NCBI GenBank assembly: GCA_964528085.1
Contig: CAZGRE010000007.1
Location: 1 to 47,784, forward strand
Reading direction: 5' to 3'
DNA length: 47,784 nt
Source of the DNA: B2-G16 sp964528085
GTDB taxonomy: Bacteria; Bipolaricaulota; Bipolaricaulia; UBA7950; UBA9294
Shown: positions 8,304 to 17,400 of the stretch, in pieces
Position numbering within the stretch: position 1 is the first letter of the stretch
Layout of the letters: each line of letters begins with the position of its first letter
Translations under genes and position numbers: made by a program
Notes under the pieces: generated by a model
Told to the model about the DNA's origin: nothing
What the model saw: the letters and a program-made list of their open reading frames with translations, nothing else
Database searches by the model: none

Positions 8304-9160
8304 GAAAGGGTGCGATAGGCTTTCTGACCCGCAGTCCTTTACACATTGTGCTGATCTCCCTAGCGCTCATCTGGATGTTGCCGACCGCTGGGCTTCTGAT
8401 AACCTCCTTCCGCACCCCTGCGGACATTCAGAGCACAGGATGGTGGACCGTCCTTTCGCACCCGTTTAACTTCAACCAATATACCTTACAGAACTATAAA
8501 ACGGTCATAGGAGAGGGAGGAATGGGGCAAGCGCTATTGAACAGCCTCATCATTACTATTCCCGGGACTGTCATCCCGATCCTTATCGCAGCGTTCGCCG
8601 CTTTCGCCTTCGCATGGATGAAGTTCCCCGGACGGAATCTCCTGTTTATGCTCGTCGTCGGATTGATGGTGGTCCCGTTGCAGATGACGTTCATCCCCAT
8701 CCTGTCGATCTTTGCGAAGATCAACCTCGCCGGTAAGTTCCCGGCGGTATGGTTTGCGCACACCGGTTACGGCCTCCCGTTGACGATTTACTTGCTGCAC
8801 GGCTTCATCGCCGGCCTCCCCAAAGAGCTGTTCGATTCCGCAGCGATAGACGGTGCATCACCGATCAAGACGTTCTTCAGAATCGTCGTCCCTCTCTCCG
8901 TGCCGGCGATCGCCTCCGTGGCGATCTTTCAATTCCTGTGGGTATGGAACGATCTCCTCGTCGCATTGATCTACCTCGGAGGCTCCCCGAATGTAGGCCC
9001 TGTTACACTGAAGGTCGCCAACCTTGTCGGCTCACGCGGACAAGACTGGCAGGTGCTCACAGCGGCGGCGTTTGTTTCGATGATGCTCCCGCTGGTGGTG
9101 TTCTTCTCCCTACAACGCTATTTCGTACGGGGGATTCTCGCGGGATCAGTCAAAGGATAG
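8300..9160 (+). CDS. aglG: Alpha-glucoside ABC transporter permease (AglG/MalG-like)
   Basis: Second inner-membrane subunit, 286 residues and about six membrane segments. The EAA loop is DSAAIDGASPIKTFFRIVVP from residue 179. The central IAAFAAFAFAWMKFPGR and VVGLMVVPLQMTFIPIL stretches, the HTGYGLPLTIYLLHGFIAGL segment and the C-terminus ending QRYFVRGILAGSVKG are characteristic of AglG proteins. The ATG overlaps the aglF stop. A 67-base spacer or more leads to the fusion enzyme gene, and the genes are likely one operon. Confidence 0.9.
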   Translation: MRKGAIGFLTRSPLHIVLISLALIWMLPTAGLLITSFRTPADIQSTGWWTVLSHPFNFNQYTLQNYKTVIGEGGMGQALLNSLIITIPGTVIPILIAAFAAFAFAWMKFPGRNLLFMLVVGLMVVPLQMTFIPILSIFAKINLAGKFPAVWFAHTGYGLPLTIYLLHGFIAGLPKELFDSAAIDGASPIKTFFRIVVPLSVPAIASVAIFQFLWVWNDLLVALIYLGGSPNVGPVTLKVANLVGSRGQDWQVLTAAAFVSMMLPLVVFFSLQRYFVRGILAGSVKG

Positions 9161-9260
9161 TATATGCTCGACAGGTATTCACGCAAGCAAAACGACCGGT
9201 AGCGAACGCTCCGCCTTTGTCGTATAGTTGCCGGACTTTCTTGTGATGGGAGGGATTGCT

Positions 9261-10823
9261 TTGGCTCAGTGGTCGCCAATAGACGGGGTCATCTTCGACC
9301 TCGACGGTGTGATCACACTCACCGCCTCCGTCCATGCGGCAGCGTGGAAGAGGCTCTTCGACGGATTCCTCAAGGAGAGGGCGAAGGGAACGAATGAGCC
9401 CTTCAAGCCATTCGACATCGAGGCCGACTACCGAACTTACGTCGATGGTAAGCCGCGCGTCGAAGGGGTAAAGAGCTTCCTGAAATCCCGCGGGATCGAG
9501 TTACCCGAAGGCTCACAAGATGACAGCCCCGATTCCCTTACGGCATGGGGGTTGGGAAACCGAAAGAACGTCTACTTTCGCCAGATCATCGAAGAGAGGG
9601 GGGTGGAGGTCGACGAGCGGACCGTTTCCTACATCCGGAAGCTGCGCGACGAAGGTATCAGGGTGGCCGTCGCCTCGTCGAGCAAGAACTGCGGCCTGCT
9701 CCTACAACGGGCGAAGCTCTCCGCCCTATTCGACGCGCAGGTCGACGGAATCGTCTCCGAAGAGCTCGGGCTGAAGGGGAAACCGGCTCCGGATATCTTC
9801 CTCGAAGCCGCCCGCCGGATCGGAGCGGCGCCGGAACGCTCCGTGGTCGTCGAGGACGCGATCTCCGGCGTTCAAGCCGGGCGAGCCGGTCGGTTTGGCC
9901 TTGTCATCGGGATCGACCGGGCAGGGGTGGCGGTCGAACTCCGCGAGCACGGAGCCGATCTCATCCTCCAGGGGTTCGACGAGGGATCATTCGACGTAAT
10001 AATGGGTTGGTTCGAATACCGCGAGGAACGCCGTCCCTCCATCCTGCAAGAGTGGCCAACGCTATCCGAGCGACTGCGTGGCCGCCGTATCACGCTCTTC
10101 CTCGACTATGACGGCACCCTCACACCGATCGTGGAGCGCCCCGAGCTCGCCCTCCTATCCGATAGAGACCGGGATGTTCTGAAGCGCACGGCCGACCGAT
10201 TCCCAACGGCGATCATAAGCGGGAGAGGGAGGGAGGATGTGGAGAGGCTGGTCGGCTTGCCTAACCTCGCCTATGCCGGGAGCCATGGATTTGACATCGT
10301 CGGCCCGCACGGAGCGAGCGTCGATCATGCTGCCGCCGACTGGATCAAACCGGTGATGGCAGACGTCGCCCGAGAGCTCGGTGAACGGCTGGGAGGGATC
10401 CCTGGCGTCATCATCGAACCGAAGGTCTTCTCAGTGGCCGTGCACTACCGCCTCGTCGAAGAACGCCGCATCCCGGAGATCGAGGAAGAGGTCGATGAGA
10501 TCGTTCATCGGGACCAGCGATTGAAGAAGACTTATGGGAAGAAGGTATTCGAAGTCCGTCCGAACATCAACTGGGATAAGGGGAAGGCCCTGAACTTCCT
10601 GATGGGGGCGCTCGGGCTCGACGACGAAGAGGCCATCCCGATCTACATCGGTGACGACACCACGGACGAGGACGCATTCGCTGCGATTCAAGGGGATGGA
10701 ATCGGCATCCTCGTCTCCGAAACGCCGCGAGCGACGAAGGCATCATACTGGGTACAGGCGCCGTGGGAGGTGTACGCCTTCTTGGAGCGGCTTCTCAAAC
10801 TCGACGGAGGAGAAGGGGCATGA
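9261..10823 (+). CDS. Fusion: beta-phosphoglucomutase-like HAD domain + trehalose-6-phosphate phosphatase
   Basis: About 520 residues with two HAD-superfamily units. The first (about 5-255) has GVIFDLDGVIT, VASSSKN, the LGLKGKPAPDIF lysine motif and VVEDAISGVQAGRAG, as in beta-phosphoglucomutase, which converts beta-glucose 1-phosphate to glucose 6-phosphate. The second (about 275-510) is OtsB-like: FLDYDGTLTPIVERP, IISGRGREDVERLVGLP, YAGSHGFDI and GDDTTDEDAF, so all catalytic Asp residues are present. The frame is open from a TTG at 9228, but TTG 9261 has GGAGGG six bases before it, whereas 9228 and ATG 9246 have no such site; 9261 was chosen. It overlaps the GH65 gene by ATGA. The order HAD-OtsB-GH65 equals that of the single mycobacterial protein OtsB1. 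Confidence 0.88.
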   Translation: MAQWSPIDGVIFDLDGVITLTASVHAAAWKRLFDGFLKERAKGTNEPFKPFDIEADYRTYVDGKPRVEGVKSFLKSRGIELPEGSQDDSPDSLTAWGLGNRKNVYFRQIIEERGVEVDERTVSYIRKLRDEGIRVAVASSSKNCGLLLQRAKLSALFDAQVDGIVSEELGLKGKPAPDIFLEAARRIGAAPERSVVVEDAISGVQAGRAGRFGLVIGIDRAGVAVELREHGADLILQGFDEGSFDVIMGWFEYREERRPSILQEWPTLSERLRGRRITLFLDYDGTLTPIVERPELALLSDRDRDVLKRTADRFPTAIISGRGREDVERLVGLPNLAYAGSHGFDIVGPHGASVDHAAADWIKPVMADVARELGERLGGIPGVIIEPKVFSVAVHYRLVEERRIPEIEEEVDEIVHRDQRLKKTYGKKVFEVRPNINWDKGKALNFLMGALGLDDEEAIPIYIGDDTTDEDAFAAIQGDGIGILVSETPRATKASYWVQAPWEVYAFLERLLKLDGGEGA

Positions 10824-13246
10824 GGGAAGGTTGGCGACTCGTCTATGAAGGATACGATCCTGCTGAAGAGCCGTTGCGCGAGGTCCTCTGCACGTTAGGG
10901 AACGGACGCTTCGCCACCCGCGGAGCAGGAGAGGAGGCGAGGGGAGACAGCGTCCACTATCCGGGAACGTACATCGCCGGCGGATACAACCGGCTCATCA
11001 GCGTGGTCGCCGGCCGGAACGTCACCAATGAGGATTTAGTCAACTTTCCCAACTGGCTCCCCCTCTCGTTCAAACCCGAAGGAGGCGTGTGGCTCGGCGA
11101 GGAAGGGAACGAGTTCTTGGACTACCGCCAAGAGCTGAACCTCCAGGAGGGGATCCTCTACCGCGAGTTCACCATTCGCGACCCCTCCGGGCGCGAGACG
11201 AAGATCTCCAGCGTGCGTTTCGTACATATGAAAAGACCGACCTTAGCCGGCCTCGCGCAGGAGATCACCCCTCTCAACTGGTCGGGGAGAATGGCTATCC
11301 GGTCCACCCTCGACGGTGGAGTGACAAACCGGGGGGTAGCGCGCTATCGTCAGCTCCGTGGGGACCACATCGAGGTCATCGGTACAGGAAGAGCGGAGGA
11401 TGGAATCGTTTGGTTGCAAGTACGGACGAAACAATCCCGGCTTGAAGTATCACTAGCAGGACGGACGAGCGTCTGGGTCGGCTCCGATCCGTTGAGGGCC
11501 CCGGCTGAGGTAACGTCATCGGAGGACGCCGTCATCTGGGAGACGGAACTCGATGCGCATGTAGGGGGTAAAATCCGCGTCGAGAAGCTCGTCTCGCTTC
11601 GTACGACAAGGGACCCAGCCCTCGGGGATCTGATAGAGGATGGACTGAACGATATTCGCCGCGCACCCGCCTTCGACACCCTCGTCGCGGAGCAGCGCCT
11701 AGCATGGAGGCTCCTGTGGAATCGGTTCGACGTCGAGGTCGACGTCTCCGCGGAGGAGGATCTCTCCCCTCACTCGCTTCAGCTGATCCTCAGGCTCCAT
11801 ACGTTCCATCTCCTGCAGACTGCCTCTCCTAACACGGTCGGCCTCGACGTGAGCATCCCGGCACGCGGCTGGACCGGTGAGGCCTACCGCGGACACATCT
11901 TCTGGGATGAGGCGTTCATCCTCCCATTCTACGTGTGGCGCGCCCCCGAGATCGCCCGTTCCCTCCTCCTCTACCGTTTCCGACGGCTCAACGAGGCCCG
12001 CGCTGCAGCAGCAGCGGAAGGGTACAAAGGGGCGATGTTCCCCTGGCAGAGCGGGAGCAACGGGAGAGAAGAGACGCAGATCATCCACCTGAACCCGAAA
12101 TCGGGGAACTGGGATCCCGATCGGAGCCATCTTCAGCGCCACGTGAACGCGGCGATCGCCTACAACGTCTGGTCCTATGTTCGCACGACCGACGACCGGG
12201 GATTCCTCCGCGAATACGGCGCGGAGATCCTCATCGAGATCGCCCGCTTCTGGGCGAGCCTCTGCCGCTGGAACGAGGGCGAGGAGCGGTACGAGATCCA
12301 TGGGGTGATGGGGCCGGACGAGTTTCACGAGGCATATCCCGACGCCTCAGACGAAGAGGAGGGGGGGCTACGGAACAACGCCTACACCAATAGTATGGCT
12401 GCTTGGTGCATGCAACGGGCAGTAGACGCCCTTCACTCCCTCGATCGACCGACGCGGGAAGATCTGAGCGAGCGGCTCGATCTCTCCGAGGGGGAACTGG
12501 CCCGGTGGCAAGAGATTTCAAGGGCGATGAAGCTTCCGAAGATGGAAAACGGCATCCTGGAACAGTTCGAAGGGTACGCCGAACTCAAGGAACTCGACTG
12601 GGACGCCTATCGCGAGAAATACGGAAACATCGGGAGGCTGGATCGGATCCTCAAAGCGGAGGGGGACTCCCCTGACCGGTACAAGGCGTCGAAACAGCCA
12701 GACCTCTGCATGCTGTTCTACTTCCTTGGAAAGGAAGAAGTCACTACACTACTCAAAACCCTCGGCTATGAGCTCACCCCGGAATTAGTTAGAAAAACGA
12801 TAGACTACTACCGGACGCGGACCTCGCATGGTTCGACGCTCAGCCATATCGTCTTCGCGGCGATCCTCGATGAGATCGACCGAGAGAAAGCGTGGGCTCA
12901 CTACATCGAGGCGCTGCAGAGCGATGTCAAGGACATCCAAGGGGGTACGACCCCAGAGGGGATCCACACGGCCGTGATGGCGGGCACCGTTCGGCACGTC
13001 CTCGAGCGATGGGCAGGGATCCAACAAGGTGAGGATCAGCTGAGCGTAATGCCCCGATTGCCGGAAGCGATCAGGAAGATACGATTCCCCCTCGAGTATC
13101 GCGGATACCGGATGCTCGTTCGGGTCGACGCGAAGGTGATCGAGATCAAGACCCTCTCCGGAGGGAGGGAGCCGCTATCGATCCGGTTGCCTCACAGGCA
13201 GATCGAGGTTCATCCGGGGGAGCATATAAAGGAGAAGTACGCATAG
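10820..13246 (+). CDS. GH65 glycoside phosphorylase/hydrolase (trehalose or related alpha-glucoside)
   Basis: 808 residues, the usual length of a GH65 enzyme. The N-terminal beta-sandwich begins with LVYEGYDPAEEPLREVLCTLGNGRFATRGA. The helical barrel contains PARGWTGEAYRGHIFWDEAF, the catalytic-acid motif GVMGPDEFHE with Glu501, and RTSHGSTLSHIVFA (Ser669-Ser675), the loop that holds phosphate in phosphorylases. A small C-terminal beta domain follows SVMPRLPEAIRKIRF. GH65 phosphorylases split trehalose, maltose or kojibiose into glucose and beta-glucose 1-phosphate, which the fused mutase-like domain upstream could turn into glucose 6-phosphate. The ATG overlaps the previous stop and has a GGAGGAGAAGGGG ribosome-binding site; open frame further upstream is inside the neighbouring gene. 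Exact substrate unproven. Confidence 0.88.
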   Translation: MREGWRLVYEGYDPAEEPLREVLCTLGNGRFATRGAGEEARGDSVHYPGTYIAGGYNRLISVVAGRNVTNEDLVNFPNWLPLSFKPEGGVWLGEEGNEFLDYRQELNLQEGILYREFTIRDPSGRETKISSVRFVHMKRPTLAGLAQEITPLNWSGRMAIRSTLDGGVTNRGVARYRQLRGDHIEVIGTGRAEDGIVWLQVRTKQSRLEVSLAGRTSVWVGSDPLRAPAEVTSSEDAVIWETELDAHVGGKIRVEKLVSLRTTRDPALGDLIEDGLNDIRRAPAFDTLVAEQRLAWRLLWNRFDVEVDVSAEEDLSPHSLQLILRLHTFHLLQTASPNTVGLDVSIPARGWTGEAYRGHIFWDEAFILPFYVWRAPEIARSLLLYRFRRLNEARAAAAAEGYKGAMFPWQSGSNGREETQIIHLNPKSGNWDPDRSHLQRHVNAAIAYNVWSYVRTTDDRGFLREYGAEILIEIARFWASLCRWNEGEERYEIHGVMGPDEFHEAYPDASDEEEGGLRNNAYTNSMAAWCMQRAVDALHSLDRPTREDLSERLDLSEGELARWQEISRAMKLPKMENGILEQFEGYAELKELDWDAYREKYGNIGRLDRILKAEGDSPDRYKASKQPDLCMLFYFLGKEEVTTLLKTLGYELTPELVRKTIDYYRTRTSHGSTLSHIVFAAILDEIDREKAWAHYIEALQSDVKDIQGGTTPEGIHTAVMAGTVRHVLERWAGIQQGEDQLSVMPRLPEAIRKIRFPLEYRGYRMLVRVDAKVIEIKTLSGGREPLSIRLPHRQIEVHPGEHIKEKYA

Positions 13247-13284
13247 ACAGGGTTTATCCGGCGCAGATCAAGACAGGATTCCCC

Positions 13285-14439
13285 TCACCAGCGGACCTGC
13301 CAGCCGAATGTGAGCTCCATGATCGGGTCGCCGAACGTCCCCGCGCGGACGATCGCCTCGATCGAAGCGCTGAACTCCTCTGACAGGTTCGCCTTAAACC
13401 TGAAGACCGTCATCCCCCAATCGAACAGGGTGGTGTGCGTCGATTGGAAGTAGGTGGCGAGGCTCCACTCCCCCGGCTCGGCGCAGCACGAGACAAGAGG
13501 GCCGGACAGGAGGAAGAGCTCGAAGTAGTCGGGTTGGCCGGTCAGGACGCTGTTCTTGAACGGGTCGAGGGATGTCGCTGAGACGAACCTGATCCCGCCG
13601 GCCAATCTGTCCTCGATCCTGATCCCGTAGAGGCTGATCCCCCCGATCCCAGGACCGGGGACGGTCTCGAGCTCGGCGTAGAACCTGATGCAATCCACCG
13701 CCGGGAGCCTGAGTCCGATCGTCGGATCGAGCGACTTCTCGGTGATGGAGAACCGAAGGTCGAAATCGAGGAAGATCCCGTACCGACCTGCGGAAAGGCC
13801 GTAGACCGGAAGATCGGAGAGGGCGAGCTCCAGGGACTCGAACCCCGAACAATCGAAACGGATCTTCGCCCATACCGGAAGATCGCAGATCGAGGAGGAG
13901 AGCCTCGCCCAGGCTTCCGAGAACGAGAAGCCACAGCCCCACTCCATGTCGAACCTGACCGATCCCGTGAAATCGATCCCCCCGAACCTCCCCCGGCCGG
14001 TGAACGTTTGGTACGACGCCGTCTGGGGGAGGGTCAGATACAGGGTGTGGGTGAAGGAAACACCGAGCAGGTCGAAAGCGGAGACCGTCCTCCAGTAGTC
14101 GAAGAGATCGAGCAGGGTCGTGGCGTTCGGGTCGAACATCAGGCTCGAATCGATCTCGATCCTCCCGATGGGGAACGATCCCGTAAGTTCCAGCGTATCG
14201 AAGACGAGCGCCCCGGCATCGAACTTAAGAAAGGCGATACCCTGCGCGGTGAAAAGCCCGAGGCGATAGACGGCGGTGAATCTGGTGTCAAGGGCGGTCA
14301 CCGATGCCGATTGGATGTCGTATGTAAACTCAGCCTCCCAGCTCCCCGAAAGGCTCGCCGGATCGGCGCCGAGAGCGAAGGATCCGGCAGCGAGACCGAT
14401 TAAAAGAACGGCTACGACAACCGACCGTCGCCCGGTCAT
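13285..14439 (-). CDS. Secreted or outer-membrane beta-rich protein of unknown function
   Basis: 384 residues with a clear signal peptide (MTGRRSVVVAVLLIGLAAGS, cleavage near FALGADPAS). The rest alternates short hydrophobic and polar runs (LTGSFPIGRIEIDSSLMF, GRFGGIDFTGSVRFDMEW), as in a beta-barrel or beta-helix, and ends with ELTFGWQVRW, an aromatic C-terminus like that of outer-membrane barrels. Scattered cysteines (WGCGF, SICDL, SCCAEP) echo the cysteine pairs of the neighbour. It begins inside the stop of the 1227-residue Ig-like protein (ATGA), so the two are made together and may act as a surface protein and its anchor. No named family was recognised. Confidence 0.75.
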   Translation of the reverse strand: MTGRRSVVVAVLLIGLAAGSFALGADPASLSGSWEAEFTYDIQSASVTALDTRFTAVYRLGLFTAQGIAFLKFDAGALVFDTLELTGSFPIGRIEIDSSLMFDPNATTLLDLFDYWRTVSAFDLLGVSFTHTLYLTLPQTASYQTFTGRGRFGGIDFTGSVRFDMEWGCGFSFSEAWARLSSSICDLPVWAKIRFDCSGFESLELALSDLPVYGLSAGRYGIFLDFDLRFSITEKSLDPTIGLRLPAVDCIRFYAELETVPGPGIGGISLYGIRIEDRLAGGIRFVSATSLDPFKNSVLTGQPDYFELFLLSGPLVSCCAEPGEWSLATYFQSTHTTLFDWGMTVFRFKANLSEEFSASIEAIVRAGTFGDPIMELTFGWQVRW

Positions 14440-17400
14440 TCGCTCACCTCCACGGTGAACGAGGCCGACTCGCCGGGCGCGATCGTTATCGTCACTTCAT
14501 ACACCCCTACCTCGAACCCACCGGTATCGAGCACGAGGAGATAGGTTCCGAGCGGCTCGTCCCAGACCGGTGAGATCGCATCAGACCTCTTTTCGCTCAC
14601 CGTCCATCCGGCTCCACCCGACTCGTACGCCGGAGCGAACGCCGCCGGGACGAAGATCGGGAGGATATCGCCGCGATGGAGGGGGACGATCGCAGGCCCG
14701 GCCGGCTCGCAGTCGACGATCACGATATCGGCGAGGGAGGTCGAGCTCCCGCCGAACGGATCGGAGAACCGGACTCGGACCGTATCATGACCGGCGAACC
14801 CCGCAACCGGGACGTACGTCAGCCGGATCGAGGCCGACTCGATCTCCTTCGTCGTCCTCCCATGCGGGGTGTAGGTCACATCGTCCGGGTCGCCGAGGAG
14901 GATCCCATGAGCCGGGGGCGAGACGACCGTAAACGTAAACGGGATCGTCTCCGGATCGTCCGGATCGATCCACAGGTCGGTCGCCGTCACCTCGAATCCG
15001 ACCGTCTCCCCCTTGCAGCCGCTCAGATAGAGGTCTTTCATCACCGTCTGGCGGACCGTCTCGAGGTAGACCGTCGCCACATTCGAGACGTTTCCGCAGG
15101 CATCGACGATCCTGTAGGTGAAGCGATCCGGCCCGAGGTAGTCGCGGTAGGGAGCGTAGCGGAGGATGGAGCCCCCGTGGCAGTCGCCGTGATCGGTCTC
15201 GACCGTGACCGTACCGTACTGAGGGGGATCGACGATCTCGTATATCCACATCGTCCCGCAGCAGGTGCAGGCGGAGCAGTTGTCGGTATCGTTGGCGACC
15301 GGATCGATCCTGACAGGGGTATTCTCCCGGACCATCAGCCGGTATTGCCCGTAGTCATCGAGCCGCACCTCGAGGCCGTCGCTCCCGCTCCGGTCTTCAT
15401 CCCCGTTCGGATCGTCGATGGCGATGGGCGGCGTCTCGTCGTACACACGCCCCTCCGTATCGGTGGACGTCACCGGGACAGCGGTGCTCCCGCAGCAGTC
15501 GCTCGCCTCGATGTGCACCTCGACCCGCGCAGGGCAGCCCGTCAGGCAGCGAACGTGAACGATCCCAGCGATGCCGACATGCCCCTGGCTTATCTGTGTA
15601 AACACCGCGTCGCGCGCTTGATCGAAGTCAAGGATCAGGTTGTCCGTCGGGTTCGTGACAGTGATCGTGATCCCATCCTGGGTGATGCAACAGGCGTCGG
15701 TCACCTCGAAGGAGAACGGGACCACCGCCTCGCAGCAATCCGGGCTCACCACCACATGATCGGCGACCATGAGGTTTTCGATCACCGGGATCGTTTGATC
15801 GTAGATATCCACGCTCGCCGTCCACGTGTTCGCGTTCCCGCAGCAGTCGCTCCCCTGGATGACCACGGTGAGCACCGCCGGACAGCCGGTCAGAGCCGAA
15901 ACGATGATATTCCCGGTTATCCGCACGTGATTTTCGTCCACCTGCGTAACGGTCACGGTGTCGACAACCGTGGCGTTGGTAACGGTGATGCTTGCGGTGA
16001 CGTTCGCAGCGGATATGCAGCAGTTGTCGCTCACCAGCGCATCGATCGGGATCATGATCGAGCAGTTAGAGTCGATATACTGCGGGCTCGCGGGGAACGG
16101 AACAGTCCAGTTTATCGTCGGTGCGGTTGTATCGTTCACGTTCCCAGTGGCCGTTGCTGTAGATGCGGAGTTCCCGCAGCAGTCGGTCGCATCGACCGTC
16201 GCCTGCACCGTCGCCGGACAGCCGTCGAGATCGGAGACGAGGACGCTCCCGTTGATATCGACCCGGTTCGAGCCGACCGGCGTCTTCGTTATCGTCGGAG
16301 TCCCCAGCGTCGCGTTCCCGCTCGGAAGCGTCACGGTTACCACGACGTTACCCGGATCGATGCAGCAGTTGTCGGTCACCGTCGCCGAGAACGTCACTGT
16401 CGCCTCGCAGTCAGCGTCGACCGTCTCGTCCGAGACCGTGAGGTCGTGGATCACCGGCTCCGTTGTGTCGACCATGATGTCTGAGCCGTCGGCGATCGTA
16501 GTTCCCGGTAATGCGATGACCGCGTCGTTTCCGGCGTTGTCCCGTAGCGTCCCGCCGGCCAGCGCGATCCCGACGGAGTCGAGATCGCAGGAGTCCTCCC
16601 CCGCTCCCACGGTGTACGTCCTCGATCTGCTCGTCGCCGGGCCAAACGGGTCGATGCTGACGGTGATACCGGTATCGAGGGTGACATCGAGCGTCCCTCC
16701 AGCCAGCGTGACCTCTTCCGAGAAGCTCACCGTCACGTCGATCGTGTCACCGACGCTGTAATAGCCGTCAGGAGTGGCGGATGTGATCGAGACGATCGTG
16801 GGGTTCTTCGTATCGACATCGACCGTGTGGGATGTGTCGGGATCCATCGTATTTCCCGCTAAATCCTGCGCTCCGGAGACGGAGTAATGACCAACCGCCT
16901 CCTCGTCGTCATCGACGAAAGTGAATCGGCAGGTGAAATGCCGGGGATCGGTCCATACGGGGTTCGTCGTCGCGTAAGGGGAGGAGACGAGCCCCTCAAT
17001 GGTGACGGACGGGTCGACCGATGTATCCATGTCCTCGTCGAACGTCACCGTGATCGTCACCGTCCCCACATCGGCATCGGCCAGGCTGGTCGGGGAGACG
17101 GAGACTACCGACGGCCCCGTCGTATCGATGGTGAAGCTCCAGTCAGCGCTCCACGAGCCGCTGTTCCCGGCAAGGTCGATCGCGTACAGGCGCCAGATGT
17201 ATGCCCCTTCCGTACCCAGATTCGGGGTGTAATACGTGTTGGTCGTGTAGTGGTCGCGGGTCACGGGTCCGTCGATCTGAACGCGATAATCGTAGATCCC
17301 GCTCCCTCCAGGATCATCCGGGGCAGCCCAAGAGAGAGTCGGCGAAGCGTCGTTCGTATGGGTCCCATCCGCCGGGCTCCGCCCTCCGGGAACGTCGGGA

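Noticed and set aside
15489..16375. Recurring CCCGCAGCAGTCG as a possible CRISPR or intergenic repeat
   Set aside because: Spacing is about 340 bases, the repeats are inside a coding frame and encode the Cys-Cys pairs.
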